Source: Oscillospiraceae bacterium
GTDB taxonomy: Bacteria > Bacillota_A > Clostridia > Oscillospirales > CAG-272
Direction of reading: 5' to 3'
NCBI GenBank assembly: GCA_015064195.1
Contig: SVSO01000221.1
Span: 1 to 5,129 of the forward strand
Length of the DNA: 5,129 nt
Within the stretch, counting starts at the first letter, position 1, and each line of letters opens with the position of its first letter. The notes below the pieces were generated by a model. It was not told the origin of the DNA. It made no database searches and saw nothing but the letters and a program-made list of their open reading frames with translations. The position numbers and the translations under genes were made by a program. Positions 1 to 4,799 of the stretch are shown here, one piece after another.

Positions 1-11
1 TCTCTTGGCAT
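1..11 (-). CDS. 5' end of an unidentified gene running off the left edge
   Basis: On the minus strand an ATG at 11-9 is preceded by a perfect AGGAGG (19-24) at a 7-nt spacing, and a promoter lies further upstream (42-70). Only Met-Pro-Arg and two bases of the next codon (Asp or Glu) are visible, so the product cannot be identified. The start is supported by the ribosome site, the promoter and the absence of another reading of the first 100 bases. One speculation is a Y1/IS200-type transposase: many clostridial ones begin Met-Pro-Arg, and transposase genes often have a hairpin over their ribosome site. Three residues cannot establish this. Confidence 0.45.
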
Positions 12-18
12 AAAATTC

Positions 19-57
19 CCTCCTATGGTAGATATACATCTATTCTACCATAGGAGG
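19..57. repeat. 14-bp perfect inverted repeat over -10, start site and ribosome site
   Basis: The arms at 19-32 and 44-57 are exact reverse complements, separated by 11 bases. On the minus strand the distal arm holds most of the -10 of the left-edge promoter and the proximal arm holds its AGGAGG. Two roles are possible: a DNA operator, or an RNA hairpin hiding the ribosome site in transcripts coming from upstream. On the plus strand it is followed by CTG and seven T, which resembles an intrinsic terminator, but no plus-strand gene is seen to its left. Confidence 0.7.
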
Positions 58-70
58 CTGTTTTTTTCAA
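42..70 (-). promoter_or_regulatory. Sigma-A-type promoter of the left-edge gene
   Basis: Read on the minus strand, TTGAAA (65-70) and TAGAAT (42-47) are separated by 17 bp, and a TG dinucleotide lies one base before the -10 (extended -10). Each hexamer matches 5 of 6 consensus bases. Transcription would begin near 34-36, about 25 nt before the ATG at 11. The -10 lies inside one arm of the inverted repeat at 19-57, so a protein bound there would block it. Confidence 0.6.
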
Positions 71-72
71 TT

Positions 73-89
73 GTCCGTTTTTAACGGAC
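73..89. repeat. 7-bp inverted repeat just upstream of the left-edge promoter
   Basis: GTCCGTT and AACGGAC flank three T. The element sits 2 bp upstream of the -35 at 65-70 and 24 bp after the C26 hydrolase stop codon. It lacks a U-run on either strand, so it is a poor intrinsic terminator. It could be an operator or a weak 3'-end hairpin. Confidence 0.4.
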
Positions 90-113
90 TTGTGCAAACT
101 GCGGAGGCTGATT

Positions 114-788
114 CTATTTCCGTGCGGCTTCGATGAGGGCGGCGATGGGACGGGCGGCGGGATCATCGGCAAGCAGGCGTTCGGGATGCCACTGAACACC
201 GAGGCAGAAGGGATGCTCCGCCGATTCCACGGCTTCCCGGATGCCCTCCGGGGAGGCGGCTGTGACGCGCAGACAGGGCGCGGGCTCGTTCACCGCCTGA
301 TGATGGGTGCTGTTGACCGGAAGCACTGTCTGCCCCACAATGGCGTGCAGGCGGGAATCCGGCGCGACGGTGACAGTATGATGATGCAGATGACGCTCCG
401 TCTCCTGACGGTGGCCGGGGAGATCGATGACAAGCGTGCCGCCGAGGGCCACGTTGATGATCTGCTCGCCCCGACAGATGCCCAGCATGGGAATGCCGCG
501 CTCATATGCCAGCTTCGCCATGGTAAGCTCATAGGCGTCCCGGATGGGATTTGCAAGAACGACGACTTCCCGGTCATACTCTGACACGCCGTACTGCGCC
601 GGATCAATATCCGGGCCGCCGGAAATAAGCAGGCCGTCACAGCGTTGCAGAGCCTCTGCGGGATCGCCGTAAGAGGGGAGAATGACGGGGAATCCGCCCA
701 ATCGGAGCACAGCGGTGCAGTATTGCTGCTGAAGCGAGAGAGCGCCGTTCTCACCAACGGCGGGCGTGATGCCGATAAGTGGAGTCAT
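114..788 (-). CDS. Gamma-glutamyl-gamma-aminobutyrate hydrolase family protein (peptidase C26)
   Basis: This is a 224-residue cytoplasmic class I glutamine amidotransferase-fold hydrolase of the PuuD/C26 type. Such enzymes cleave gamma-glutamyl amide bonds, for example gamma-glutamyl-GABA. Visible signatures are the oxyanion-strand SGGPDIDPAQYG (56-67), RDAYE (83-87), the nucleophile elbow GICRGEQIINVALGGTL with Cys105 (103-119), a His-rich stretch (133-137), NSTHHQ (159-164), and GVQWHPE with catalytic His201 and Glu203. The length is close to the family norm (about 230-250) and all catalytic residues are present. The ATG at 788 has AAAGGAT about 8 nt upstream and a TTGACT/TATAAT promoter at 857-885. 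It is divergent from azlC. The family assignment is firm; the exact substrate is not, and no polyamine-catabolic partner genes are visible. Confidence 0.93.
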   Translation of the reverse strand: MTPLIGITPAVGENGALSLQQQYCTAVLRLGGFPVILPSYGDPAEALQRCDGLLISGGPDIDPAQYGVSEYDREVVVLANPIRDAYELTMAKLAYERGIPMLGICRGEQIINVALGGTLVIDLPGHRQETERHLHHHTVTVAPDSRLHAIVGQTVLPVNSTHHQAVNEPAPCLRVTAASPEGIREAVESAEHPFCLGVQWHPERLLADDPAARPIAALIEAARK

Positions 789-811
789 GGGGATATCCTT
801 TCAAAAAAATC

Positions 812-840
812 TTGACAAACCGCGATGGCGGTTGTATAAT
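812..840 (+). promoter_or_regulatory. Consensus promoter for azlCD
   Basis: TTGACA (812-817) and TATAAT (835-840), both perfect, are separated by 17 bp. Transcription would start near 847, leaving a leader of about 80 nt before azlC at 928. The -35 lies within the leader of the oppositely oriented C26 hydrolase gene. Confidence 0.85.
818..833. repeat. Inverted repeat in the azlCD promoter spacer
   Basis: AACCGC and GCGGTT flank GATG, filling nearly the whole spacer between -35 and -10. If one extra A is allowed, the symmetry extends to ACA(A)ACCGC / GCGGTTGT. It is a candidate repressor or activator site. In the C26 hydrolase leader the same bases form a short hairpin, followed after several bases by seven U (801-811 region), so a weak attenuator is also possible. 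Confidence 0.4.
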
Positions 841-856
841 GTTAATGTCTGTTTCT

Positions 857-885
857 ATTATATGCATCTGCGGCGGCAAAGTCAA
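857..885 (-). promoter_or_regulatory. Promoter for the C26 hydrolase
   Basis: On the minus strand TTGACT (880-885) and a perfect TATAAT (857-862) are separated by 17 bp, giving a start near 850 and a leader of about 60 nt. It faces the azlCD promoter; the predicted start points are about 3 bp apart and each unit transcribes through the other's core elements, so polymerase is unlikely to occupy both at once. Confidence 0.8.
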
Positions 886-897
886 GCCTTCCGCCGC
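870..897. repeat. GC-rich hairpin in the azlC leader
   Basis: GCGGCGG (870-876) pairs with CCGCCGC (891-897) around a 14-base loop that contains the -35 of the C26 hydrolase promoter. No U-run follows, so it is not a terminator. It could be an operator flanking that -35 or an mRNA 5' structure; the ribosome site of azlC (919-922) lies outside it. Confidence 0.35.
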
Positions 898-927
898 GAA
901 ATTAACAAATCGTTCACCGGAGCTTTT

Positions 928-1650
928 ATGAACCATCAATCCAAAACAAGTCCGACCCGGGCGGCATTCCGGGCGGCATTTCCCAAGACTGTGCCGGTGC
1001 TGGCAGGCTTTGCCTTTCTCGGCATCGCTTTTGGCATTCTGTTCACCTCCAAGGGCTATCATCCGCTGTTTGCGCCGTTGATGAGCTTTGTCTGCTTCTG
1101 CGGCAGTATGCAGTATGTGGCCATCACCCTGCTGACGGCGGCATTTGATCCTCTCGCCGCGCTCATCCTCAGTATCACCGTCAATGCGCGCCATCTGTTC
1201 TACGGCCTTTCCATGCTGGACACCTATCACGGCATGGGAAAGATCAAGCCCCTGCTCATCTATCTGTTGTGCGATGAGTCCTTTTCCATCCTCACGGACA
1301 AGCTGCCCGAGGGCGTGGACAAAAAGACATACTGCTTCGCCGTGTCCATTCTCAACTACATCTACTGGGGCACCGCTTCCCTGATCGGCGGACTGGCCGG
1401 GCATTTTCTCACGAAACTGGACGGATTTGACACCACCGGCTTCGATTTTGTGCTGACTGCTCTGTTTGTGGTGATCTTCATCGACGGCTGCCGGGAGAAG
1501 GAAAAGCGTATCCCCGCCGCCATCGGTGTGGGCTGTTCCATCCTCTGCCTGCTCATTTTCGGCGCGTCGGATTTCATCATCCCCGCCATGATCGCCATCG
1601 GTCTCGCGCTGACCGTCTTTATGAAAGTGGGTGAGCGGCATGACGCATAG
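928..1650 (+). CDS. azlC: AzlC family branched-chain amino acid exporter, large subunit
   Basis: This 240-residue integral membrane protein is the large subunit of the two-part LIV-E exporter family (AzlCD/BrnFE), which exports branched-chain amino acids and, in characterised members, azaleucine or methionine. Family signatures are VPVLAGFAFLGIAFG (22-36), CGSMQYVAITLL (58-69), the conserved NARHLFYGLSM (86-96), and several hydrophobic spans, including 49-80, 137-160, 175-188 and 198-233. Length matches the family (about 230-250). The ATG at 928 has GGAG 5 nt upstream; in-frame upstream starts (for example 862) have no ribosome site and lie close to the transcription start, so they are rejected. 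It overlaps azlD by 11 bp, which implies coupled translation. Family members are often under an Lrp-type regulator (AzlB), but none is seen here. Confidence 0.93.
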   Translation: MNHQSKTSPTRAAFRAAFPKTVPVLAGFAFLGIAFGILFTSKGYHPLFAPLMSFVCFCGSMQYVAITLLTAAFDPLAALILSITVNARHLFYGLSMLDTYHGMGKIKPLLIYLLCDESFSILTDKLPEGVDKKTYCFAVSILNYIYWGTASLIGGLAGHFLTKLDGFDTTGFDFVLTALFVVIFIDGCREKEKRIPAAIGVGCSILCLLIFGASDFIIPAMIAIGLALTVFMKVGERHDA

Positions 1651-1975
1651 TCCGTGGCAGGTGGTGGTCGTCATCCTCATGGTGGCACTTGGCGCACAGC
1701 TGACCCGCTGGCTGCCCTTCCTGCTGTTCCCCGAAAACCGCAAAGCTCCCAAATTCATCACCGCGCTGGGAAAGATCCTGCCGCCGGCGGTCATCGGGCT
1801 TCTGGTGGTGTACTGCTTCAAGTCCGTCTCGCTGGTATCGCCGCCCCACGGACTGCCGGAAGCCATCGCTGTGGCAGTGGTGGCACTTCTCCACATCAAG
1901 TGGAAAAATTCCCTCCTCAGCATCGGCGCGGGAACGGCGGTGTATATCCTGCTCATCCGTCTCGTGTTCGCGTGA
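1640..1975 (+). CDS. azlD: AzlD family branched-chain amino acid exporter, small subunit
   Basis: This 111-residue membrane protein is the small partner of AzlC; both are needed for export in characterised pairs. It shows about four hydrophobic spans (6-29, 47-66, 73-88, 92-110) and family motifs TRWLPFLLFP (22-31), ILPPAVIGLLVVY (46-58), LPEAIAVAV (72-80) and the C-terminal KWKNSLLSIGAGTAVYILL (87-105). The ATG at 1640 is chosen because GGTGAG lies about 5 nt upstream. An in-frame GTG at 1631 would add three residues but has a poorer ribosome site. No intrinsic terminator is visible before nrdR, so some readthrough is possible. Confidence 0.92.
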   Translation: MTHSPWQVVVVILMVALGAQLTRWLPFLLFPENRKAPKFITALGKILPPAVIGLLVVYCFKSVSLVSPPHGLPEAIAVAVVALLHIKWKNSLLSIGAGTAVYILLIRLVFA

Positions 1976-1991
1976 AAAGATGAAAACTTTT

Positions 1992-2013
1992 TGTGAAAGT
2001 GTTTACTTTTACA
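1992..2013. repeat. Imperfect inverted repeat centred on the nrdR -35
   Basis: TGTGAAAGT (1992-2000) and ACTTTTACA (2005-2013) match as inverted repeats at 8 of 9 positions around GTTT. The dyad covers the -35 at 2002-2007, a classic repressor position. It does not resemble the known NrdR box and has two mismatches to the catabolite-response (cre) pattern, so the binding protein is unknown. Confidence 0.4.
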
Positions 2014-2030
2014 GTTTTGTATGTTATAAT
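2002..2030 (+). promoter_or_regulatory. Extended -10 promoter for nrdR
   Basis: A perfect TATAAT (2025-2030) is preceded by TG at 2022-2023 (extended -10), with TTTACT (2002-2007, 4 of 6) 17 bp upstream. The start near 2037 leaves a leader of about 67 nt that contains a short dyad at 2064-2083 (GCGCAT/ATGCGC). This gives nrdR transcription independent of azlCD. Confidence 0.75.
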
Positions 2031-2063
2031 AATGGTAGCAAATCCCATGTAAGTTCCCGCCAC

Positions 2064-2083
2064 GCGCATCACTGTGAATGCGC
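2064..2083 (+). repeat. Short hairpin in the nrdR leader
   Basis: GCGCAT (2064-2069) pairs with ATGCGC (2078-2083) around an 8-base loop. It ends just upstream of the AGAAAGG/AGG ribosome-site region (2086-2097) of nrdR, so it could shape access to it. No U-run follows. Confidence 0.3.
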
Positions 2084-2103
2084 ACAGAAAGGTCAGGTCT
2101 GAT

Positions 2104-2631
2104 ATGAAATGTCCCGTTTGCGGATGCTGTGAAGATCGGGTTCTGGATACCCGCCCCATCGATGAGGAGCGCAGCATACGCCGCCGCAGAGAATGCACCA
2201 ACTGTCTGCACCGCTTTACATCCTATGAGATCGTTGAGAGTACGCCCCTTGTAATTCTCAAGCGCGATGGCTCACGTGAAGAATTCAACCGGGAAAAGAT
2301 CATGTCGGGGCTGAAAAAAGCCTGCCAGAAGCGGCCGGTCACGTTTCAGCAGATGAAGGATCTGGTGGATCGCATCGAAGCAAATCTGCGCAACCGTCAG
2401 AAGGGCGATGTCACCACGACGGAGATCGGCGAGCAGATCATGGTGGGGCTTCGGGAGCTGGATGAGGTCGCGTATATCCGCTTCGTGTCGGTTTACCGCA
2501 AGTTCGAGGATGTGGAGTCCTTCCTTGAGGAGCTGAACAACCTGAAAAGACTGGCAGAGGAGCGGGAGAATAAAGAGCCGGAACCGGTTCAGCCCGCAAA
2601 AAAATCGAAAAACGACAGGCAGAATGCATAG
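2104..2631 (+). CDS. nrdR: Transcriptional repressor NrdR
   Basis: NrdR is the nucleotide-sensing repressor that binds paired NrdR boxes upstream of ribonucleotide reductase operons. The 175-residue protein begins with a zinc ribbon using Cys3, Cys6, Cys31 and Cys34, with the basic RRRR at 26-29 and CTNCLHRFTSYE (31-42). An ATP-cone domain follows (about 49-139), with VILKRDGSREEFNREKI (50-66) and DEVAYIRFVSVYRKF (120-134). The tail (about 150-175) is charged and Lys/Glu-rich. Length agrees with the family (about 150-175). The ATG at 2104 is chosen because the Met-Lys-Cys-Pro start is invariant in the family; an upstream in-frame ATG at 2074 would add 10 residues before the zinc ribbon. No NrdR box or reductase gene is seen in the window. 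Confidence 0.97.
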   Translation: MKCPVCGCCEDRVLDTRPIDEERSIRRRRECTNCLHRFTSYEIVESTPLVILKRDGSREEFNREKIMSGLKKACQKRPVTFQQMKDLVDRIEANLRNRQKGDVTTTEIGEQIMVGLRELDEVAYIRFVSVYRKFEDVESFLEELNNLKRLAEERENKEPEPVQPAKKSKNDRQNA

Positions 2632-2649
2632 CATTCTGCCTGCTTTTTA
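2616..2649. terminator. Bidirectional intrinsic terminator between nrdR and the PstS-like gene
   Basis: A perfect 12-bp stem (2616-2627 with 2631-2642) closes a 3-base loop. On the plus strand CTTTTTAT follows; on the minus strand a T-rich run (complement of 2598-2612) follows. The nrdR stop codon (2629-2631) lies in the loop, and the stop of the opposing gene is at 2647-2649, so one 34-bp element ends both converging transcripts. Confidence 0.85.
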
Positions 2650-3636
2650 TTGTATGCGCACATAGCCGCTTTCTTCGATGAGCGTCTGGCCTTCCTCCGA
2701 CAGAATCCAGTCGATGAGGACGGGGATATTCCGGTTCGGATTGTCGGCGCGATAGATGGCGTAGAATTCGGCGATGATGGGATAACTGCCGTCACGGATG
2801 TTTTCCGCAGTGGGTTCAACGCCGTTCAGGGCCAGCATTTTCACCGAATCGTTGCCCACAATGCCGTCCATGTAATAGCGGAAGGAGAAGCCGATGGATG
2901 CGCCGGTGATGGCGAGGGGCGATTTTTTACCGATGGGGGTGCCGGCCATGAACGCATCCATGGCGGACTGACTGCCGCTTCCCGCAAGCCGCGTCACCGG
3001 ATTGATGATACGGTCAGTACCGCCAACATCTGCCCAGTTTGTGATCGTACCGGCGTAAATATCGCGTATCTCGGCGGTTGTCAGGGAATCGACGGGATTA
3101 TTTCCACTCACGAAAAAGACGAAGGCCTCCCGTCCGATGGGCACATAGACAAGCTCCACACCTGCATCCTTGGCGTATTCCTCCTGCTCAGCCGACGGTG
3201 CGGCGCAGAACAGAATGTCCGCCGTGCCGTCAACGACAGCCTTGTAGCCGCGCACGGTGTTGCGGTACTGCACGGCACTGTCTTCGGCGAAATTTTCACC
3301 GTAGTAGTTGTCGTCAGAAAATTCTCCGCCCTCATAGGTGACAGATCCCACCGGATAGACCGCATCCGCAATGGCGGCGTAAACGGGAAGAAGCGCTGCC
3401 GCTCCGTCAAGCACCGGCAGATCATCCGTCAGCTTGAGGGAGGATTCCACCCGCGCCAGAGCGGATGCCGGATCATGGGGGAGATAGCTTCTCACATCCA
3501 CCATTTTTGCCTGCGACGCGCCGCTGAAATTGTTGGCCAGCCGTCGGGTGAAAAGAAAATACATACTGGCGTTGAATGCGGCAAAAAGGGCGGCGGTGAG
3601 GATGAGAATGAGAATCTGCTTTGCAAGCTTTGTCAT
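2647..3636 (-). CDS. Membrane-anchored PstS-like substrate-binding protein
   Basis: This 329-residue protein resembles PstS-like periplasmic-binding domains (phosphate-type, PBP superfamily). It has a hydrophobic N-terminal segment (about 7-29) with Arg-Arg after it. No lipobox cysteine is present, so it is probably held by an uncleaved membrane anchor and faces outward. The binding domain shows VLDGAAALLPVYAAIADAVYP (75-95), GTADILFCAAPS (137-148), REAFVFFVSGNNPV (169-182), AEIRDIYAGTITNWADVGG (188-206), the anion-loop RLAGSGSQSAMDAF (216-229) and a C-terminal SEEGQTLIEESGYV. The GSGS loop fits ligand binding, but the first loop has Ala-Ala-Ala where phosphate binders usually carry Ser/Thr. 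The ATG at 3636 has AAAGGAG 10 nt upstream. It follows the 46-codon ORF by one base. No pstCAB is present, so phosphate import is only a guess. Confidence 0.85.
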   Translation of the reverse strand: MTKLAKQILILILTAALFAAFNASMYFLFTRRLANNFSGASQAKMVDVRSYLPHDPASALARVESSLKLTDDLPVLDGAAALLPVYAAIADAVYPVGSVTYEGGEFSDDNYYGENFAEDSAVQYRNTVRGYKAVVDGTADILFCAAPSAEQEEYAKDAGVELVYVPIGREAFVFFVSGNNPVDSLTTAEIRDIYAGTITNWADVGGTDRIINPVTRLAGSGSQSAMDAFMAGTPIGKKSPLAITGASIGFSFRYYMDGIVGNDSVKMLALNGVEPTAENIRDGSYPIIAEFYAIYRADNPNRNIPVLIDWILSEEGQTLIEESGYVRIQ

Positions 3637-3637
3637 G

Positions 3638-3778
3638 TCACCACAGCTCCTTTGCAATGAAATAGATAATGGAGCAGTGCTGATATGCCCATACTGCGTA
3701 GATGAGATGGGCGACGGTCAGGGCGAGGCAGAATCCCACGAGGGTGAGCAGGAGGACGGTGAAGGTGTGATCTTTCAT
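3638..3778 (-). CDS. Small (46-residue) membrane protein
   Basis: A 46-codon ORF lies between the 82-residue and PstS-like genes. Its ATG is at 3778, 7 nt after the upstream stop, and the likely ribosome site GAGGTG overlaps that stop codon. Its TGA ends one base before the PstS-like ATG, which suggests coupled translation. The product has one long hydrophobic helix (about residues 6-30, FTVLLLTLVGFCLALTVA onward) after a charged MKDH start and a short amphipathic tail ending AKELW. No family is recognised. It fills the space between its neighbours exactly, which supports its being real; sequence alone does not prove expression. Confidence 0.6.
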   Translation of the reverse strand: MKDHTFTVLLLTLVGFCLALTVAHLIYAVWAYQHCSIIYFIAKELW

Positions 3779-3785
3779 GGCCACC

Positions 3786-4034
3786 TCACATGAACGCCAC
3801 TGCCATCAGAAGCAGGGATGCGAATGTGACGACTACCATTGCCATCACGCCGAAAATGACAGCAGAAACGATGAGCAGGATGAGCCGGGTCTTCAGCTGC
3901 TCGGGGCTGTAGCTGCCCGGATGATGCTTGTTCTGGAATTTTGCATAGGAATAGCGGTAGATGCAGACAGCGAAAAACAGCACCGCAGCCACCGGAATGG
4001 CAAAATAGAGGAAGGTGATGAGATAGCTCAGCAT
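3786..4034 (-). CDS. Hypothetical two-helix membrane protein (82 residues)
   Basis: The product has two strong hydrophobic segments, about 4-26 and 50-82, joined by a basic loop (RYSYAKFQNKHHPGSYSPEQLKTR, shown here as residues 27-50). The loop is expected on the cytoplasmic side by its positive charge, which would place both ends outside. ATG 4034 has AAAGGAG 6 nt upstream. It is 18 nt downstream of the GNAT gene and 7 nt upstream of the 46-codon ORF, so it sits in the middle of the operon. No family is recognised. A small accessory subunit that works with the anchored PstS-like protein is the best contextual guess, but it is an inference. Confidence 0.8.
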   Translation of the reverse strand: MLSYLITFLYFAIPVAAVLFFAVCIYRYSYAKFQNKHHPGSYSPEQLKTRLILLIVSAVIFGVMAMVVVTFASLLLMAVAFM

Positions 4035-4052
4035 GATAAGCTCCTTTCAGTT

Positions 4053-4679
4053 TTACTCCAAATACTTCCGCAGAATTTCATCCGCTGCGCTGCCAAGCTC
4101 ATCGAACCTACGCGGACAGCTCCGCCAGCCCGATTCATCGGCGCACGGCTCATGCTCGCCGATGATGCGCTCAAACAGCACCACATCCCGCCACTGGCCG
4201 AATTTGCAGCCGGCAAAATGCTCGCGTCCGGCTTCGCGGAAGCCCATGGCCGTGTGGAGGGCGAAGCTTGGCGGGTTGGGATCCGTGACGATGCCGTAGA
4301 GATTCTTGTAGCCCATATGCGTGAGAAGCTCAATGAGCGCACCGTACAGCCGCCGGCCGAGCCCTTTTCCGCGATGATTACCGTCGAGATACACCGACAG
4401 CTCTGCCGCAAACCGATAGCCGAAGCGGGCCTTATAGCGATGCGCGTATGCATAGCCGACGATGCGGCCGTCAACTTCGCAGACAAGATAGGGAAAATCC
4501 GCTGTGAATTCCCGGATGCGTCCGGCAAATTCCTCCACCGTCGGTACATCATATTCCAGCGTGACGGTGGTATGCTCCACATAGGGGCGGTAAATTTCAA
4601 CCAGCGCCGGGGCATCAGACAGGTCGGCGCGCCGAAGAAGGATGCGATGGGCTGAATATGGATCGGTTGGATGGTTCAT
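4053..4679 (-). CDS. GNAT family N-acetyltransferase (phosphinothricin acetyltransferase-like)
   Basis: This 208-residue cytoplasmic enzyme transfers the acetyl group of acetyl-CoA to an amine substrate. It resembles the phosphinothricin/methionine-sulfoximine acetyltransferase branch: RRADLSDAPALVEIYRPYV (16-34), IVGYAYAHRYKAR (73-85), AELSVYLDGNHRGKGLG (92-108) with the acetyl-CoA pyrophosphate-binding RGKGLG (103-108), DPNPPSFALHTAMGFREAG (133-151) and the C-terminal WRDVVLFER (163-171). A tail of about 37 residues (172-208) follows the core and is not usual. ATG 4679 has AAAGG about 10 nt upstream; a GTG at 4709 would add 10 residues but lies near the transcription start. A consensus promoter (4712-4740) makes this the first gene of the operon. 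The substrate is unknown. Confidence 0.9.
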   Translation of the reverse strand: MNHPTDPYSAHRILLRRADLSDAPALVEIYRPYVEHTTVTLEYDVPTVEEFAGRIREFTADFPYLVCEVDGRIVGYAYAHRYKARFGYRFAAELSVYLDGNHRGKGLGRRLYGALIELLTHMGYKNLYGIVTDPNPPSFALHTAMGFREAGREHFAGCKFGQWRDVVLFERIIGEHEPCADESGWRSCPRRFDELGSAADEILRKYLE

Positions 4680-4711
4680 GCGTAGACCGCCTTTCTGATG
4701 GTTCTGCACCC

Positions 4712-4740
4712 ATTATAGCAAATTTGCGGGGAATTGTCAA
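4712..4740 (-). promoter_or_regulatory. Consensus extended -10 promoter of the GNAT operon
   Basis: On the minus strand, perfect TTGACA (4735-4740) and TATAAT (4712-4717) are 17 bp apart, and a TGC precedes the -10. Transcription starts near 4705, leaving a leader of about 26 nt. The spacer holds a perfect palindrome, GCAAATTTGC (4718-4727), adjacent to the -10, which may be an operator. Confidence 0.88.
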
Positions 4741-4799
4741 GTTTTTTGAGACAAATCTGCTTTTCTGTGACGCTTAGTCAGTGAAAGGAGATGATATTG

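Noticed and set aside
19..67. Plus-strand intrinsic terminator (14-bp stem then CTG and seven T)
   Set aside because: It has the right form, but the gene at the left edge runs on the minus strand with its start at 11, so there is no plus-strand gene for it to end; promoter and operator roles explain the sequence better. A minor antisense-stopping role is not excluded.
53..110. 8-bp direct repeat GGAGGCTG at 53-60 and 103-110
   Set aside because: A single short pair without further copies or flanking structure; likely chance.
1976..2000. Terminator after azlD
   Set aside because: Only a weak 5-bp A/T-rich pairing (AAAAG with CTTTT) is present, too unstable to call.
1994..2007. CcpA catabolite-response (cre) site near the nrdR -35
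   Set aside because: It has two mismatches to the consensus, including the central C, so it is no better than chance in an A/T-rich spacer.
751..2211. Long minus-strand open frame (486 codons) across azlC and azlD
   Set aside because: It lies antisense to two recognised genes, has no ribosome site or family features, and its composition is that of a shadow frame in GC-rich DNA.
2650..3660. 336-codon plus-strand frame antisense to the PstS-like gene
   Set aside because: It mirrors the real gene in length because of codon bias; the minus frame has recognisable binding-protein motifs, a signal anchor and a ribosome site.
3777..4655. 292-codon plus-strand frame antisense to the GNAT and 82-residue genes
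   Set aside because: It crosses two well-supported minus-strand genes and resembles no family.
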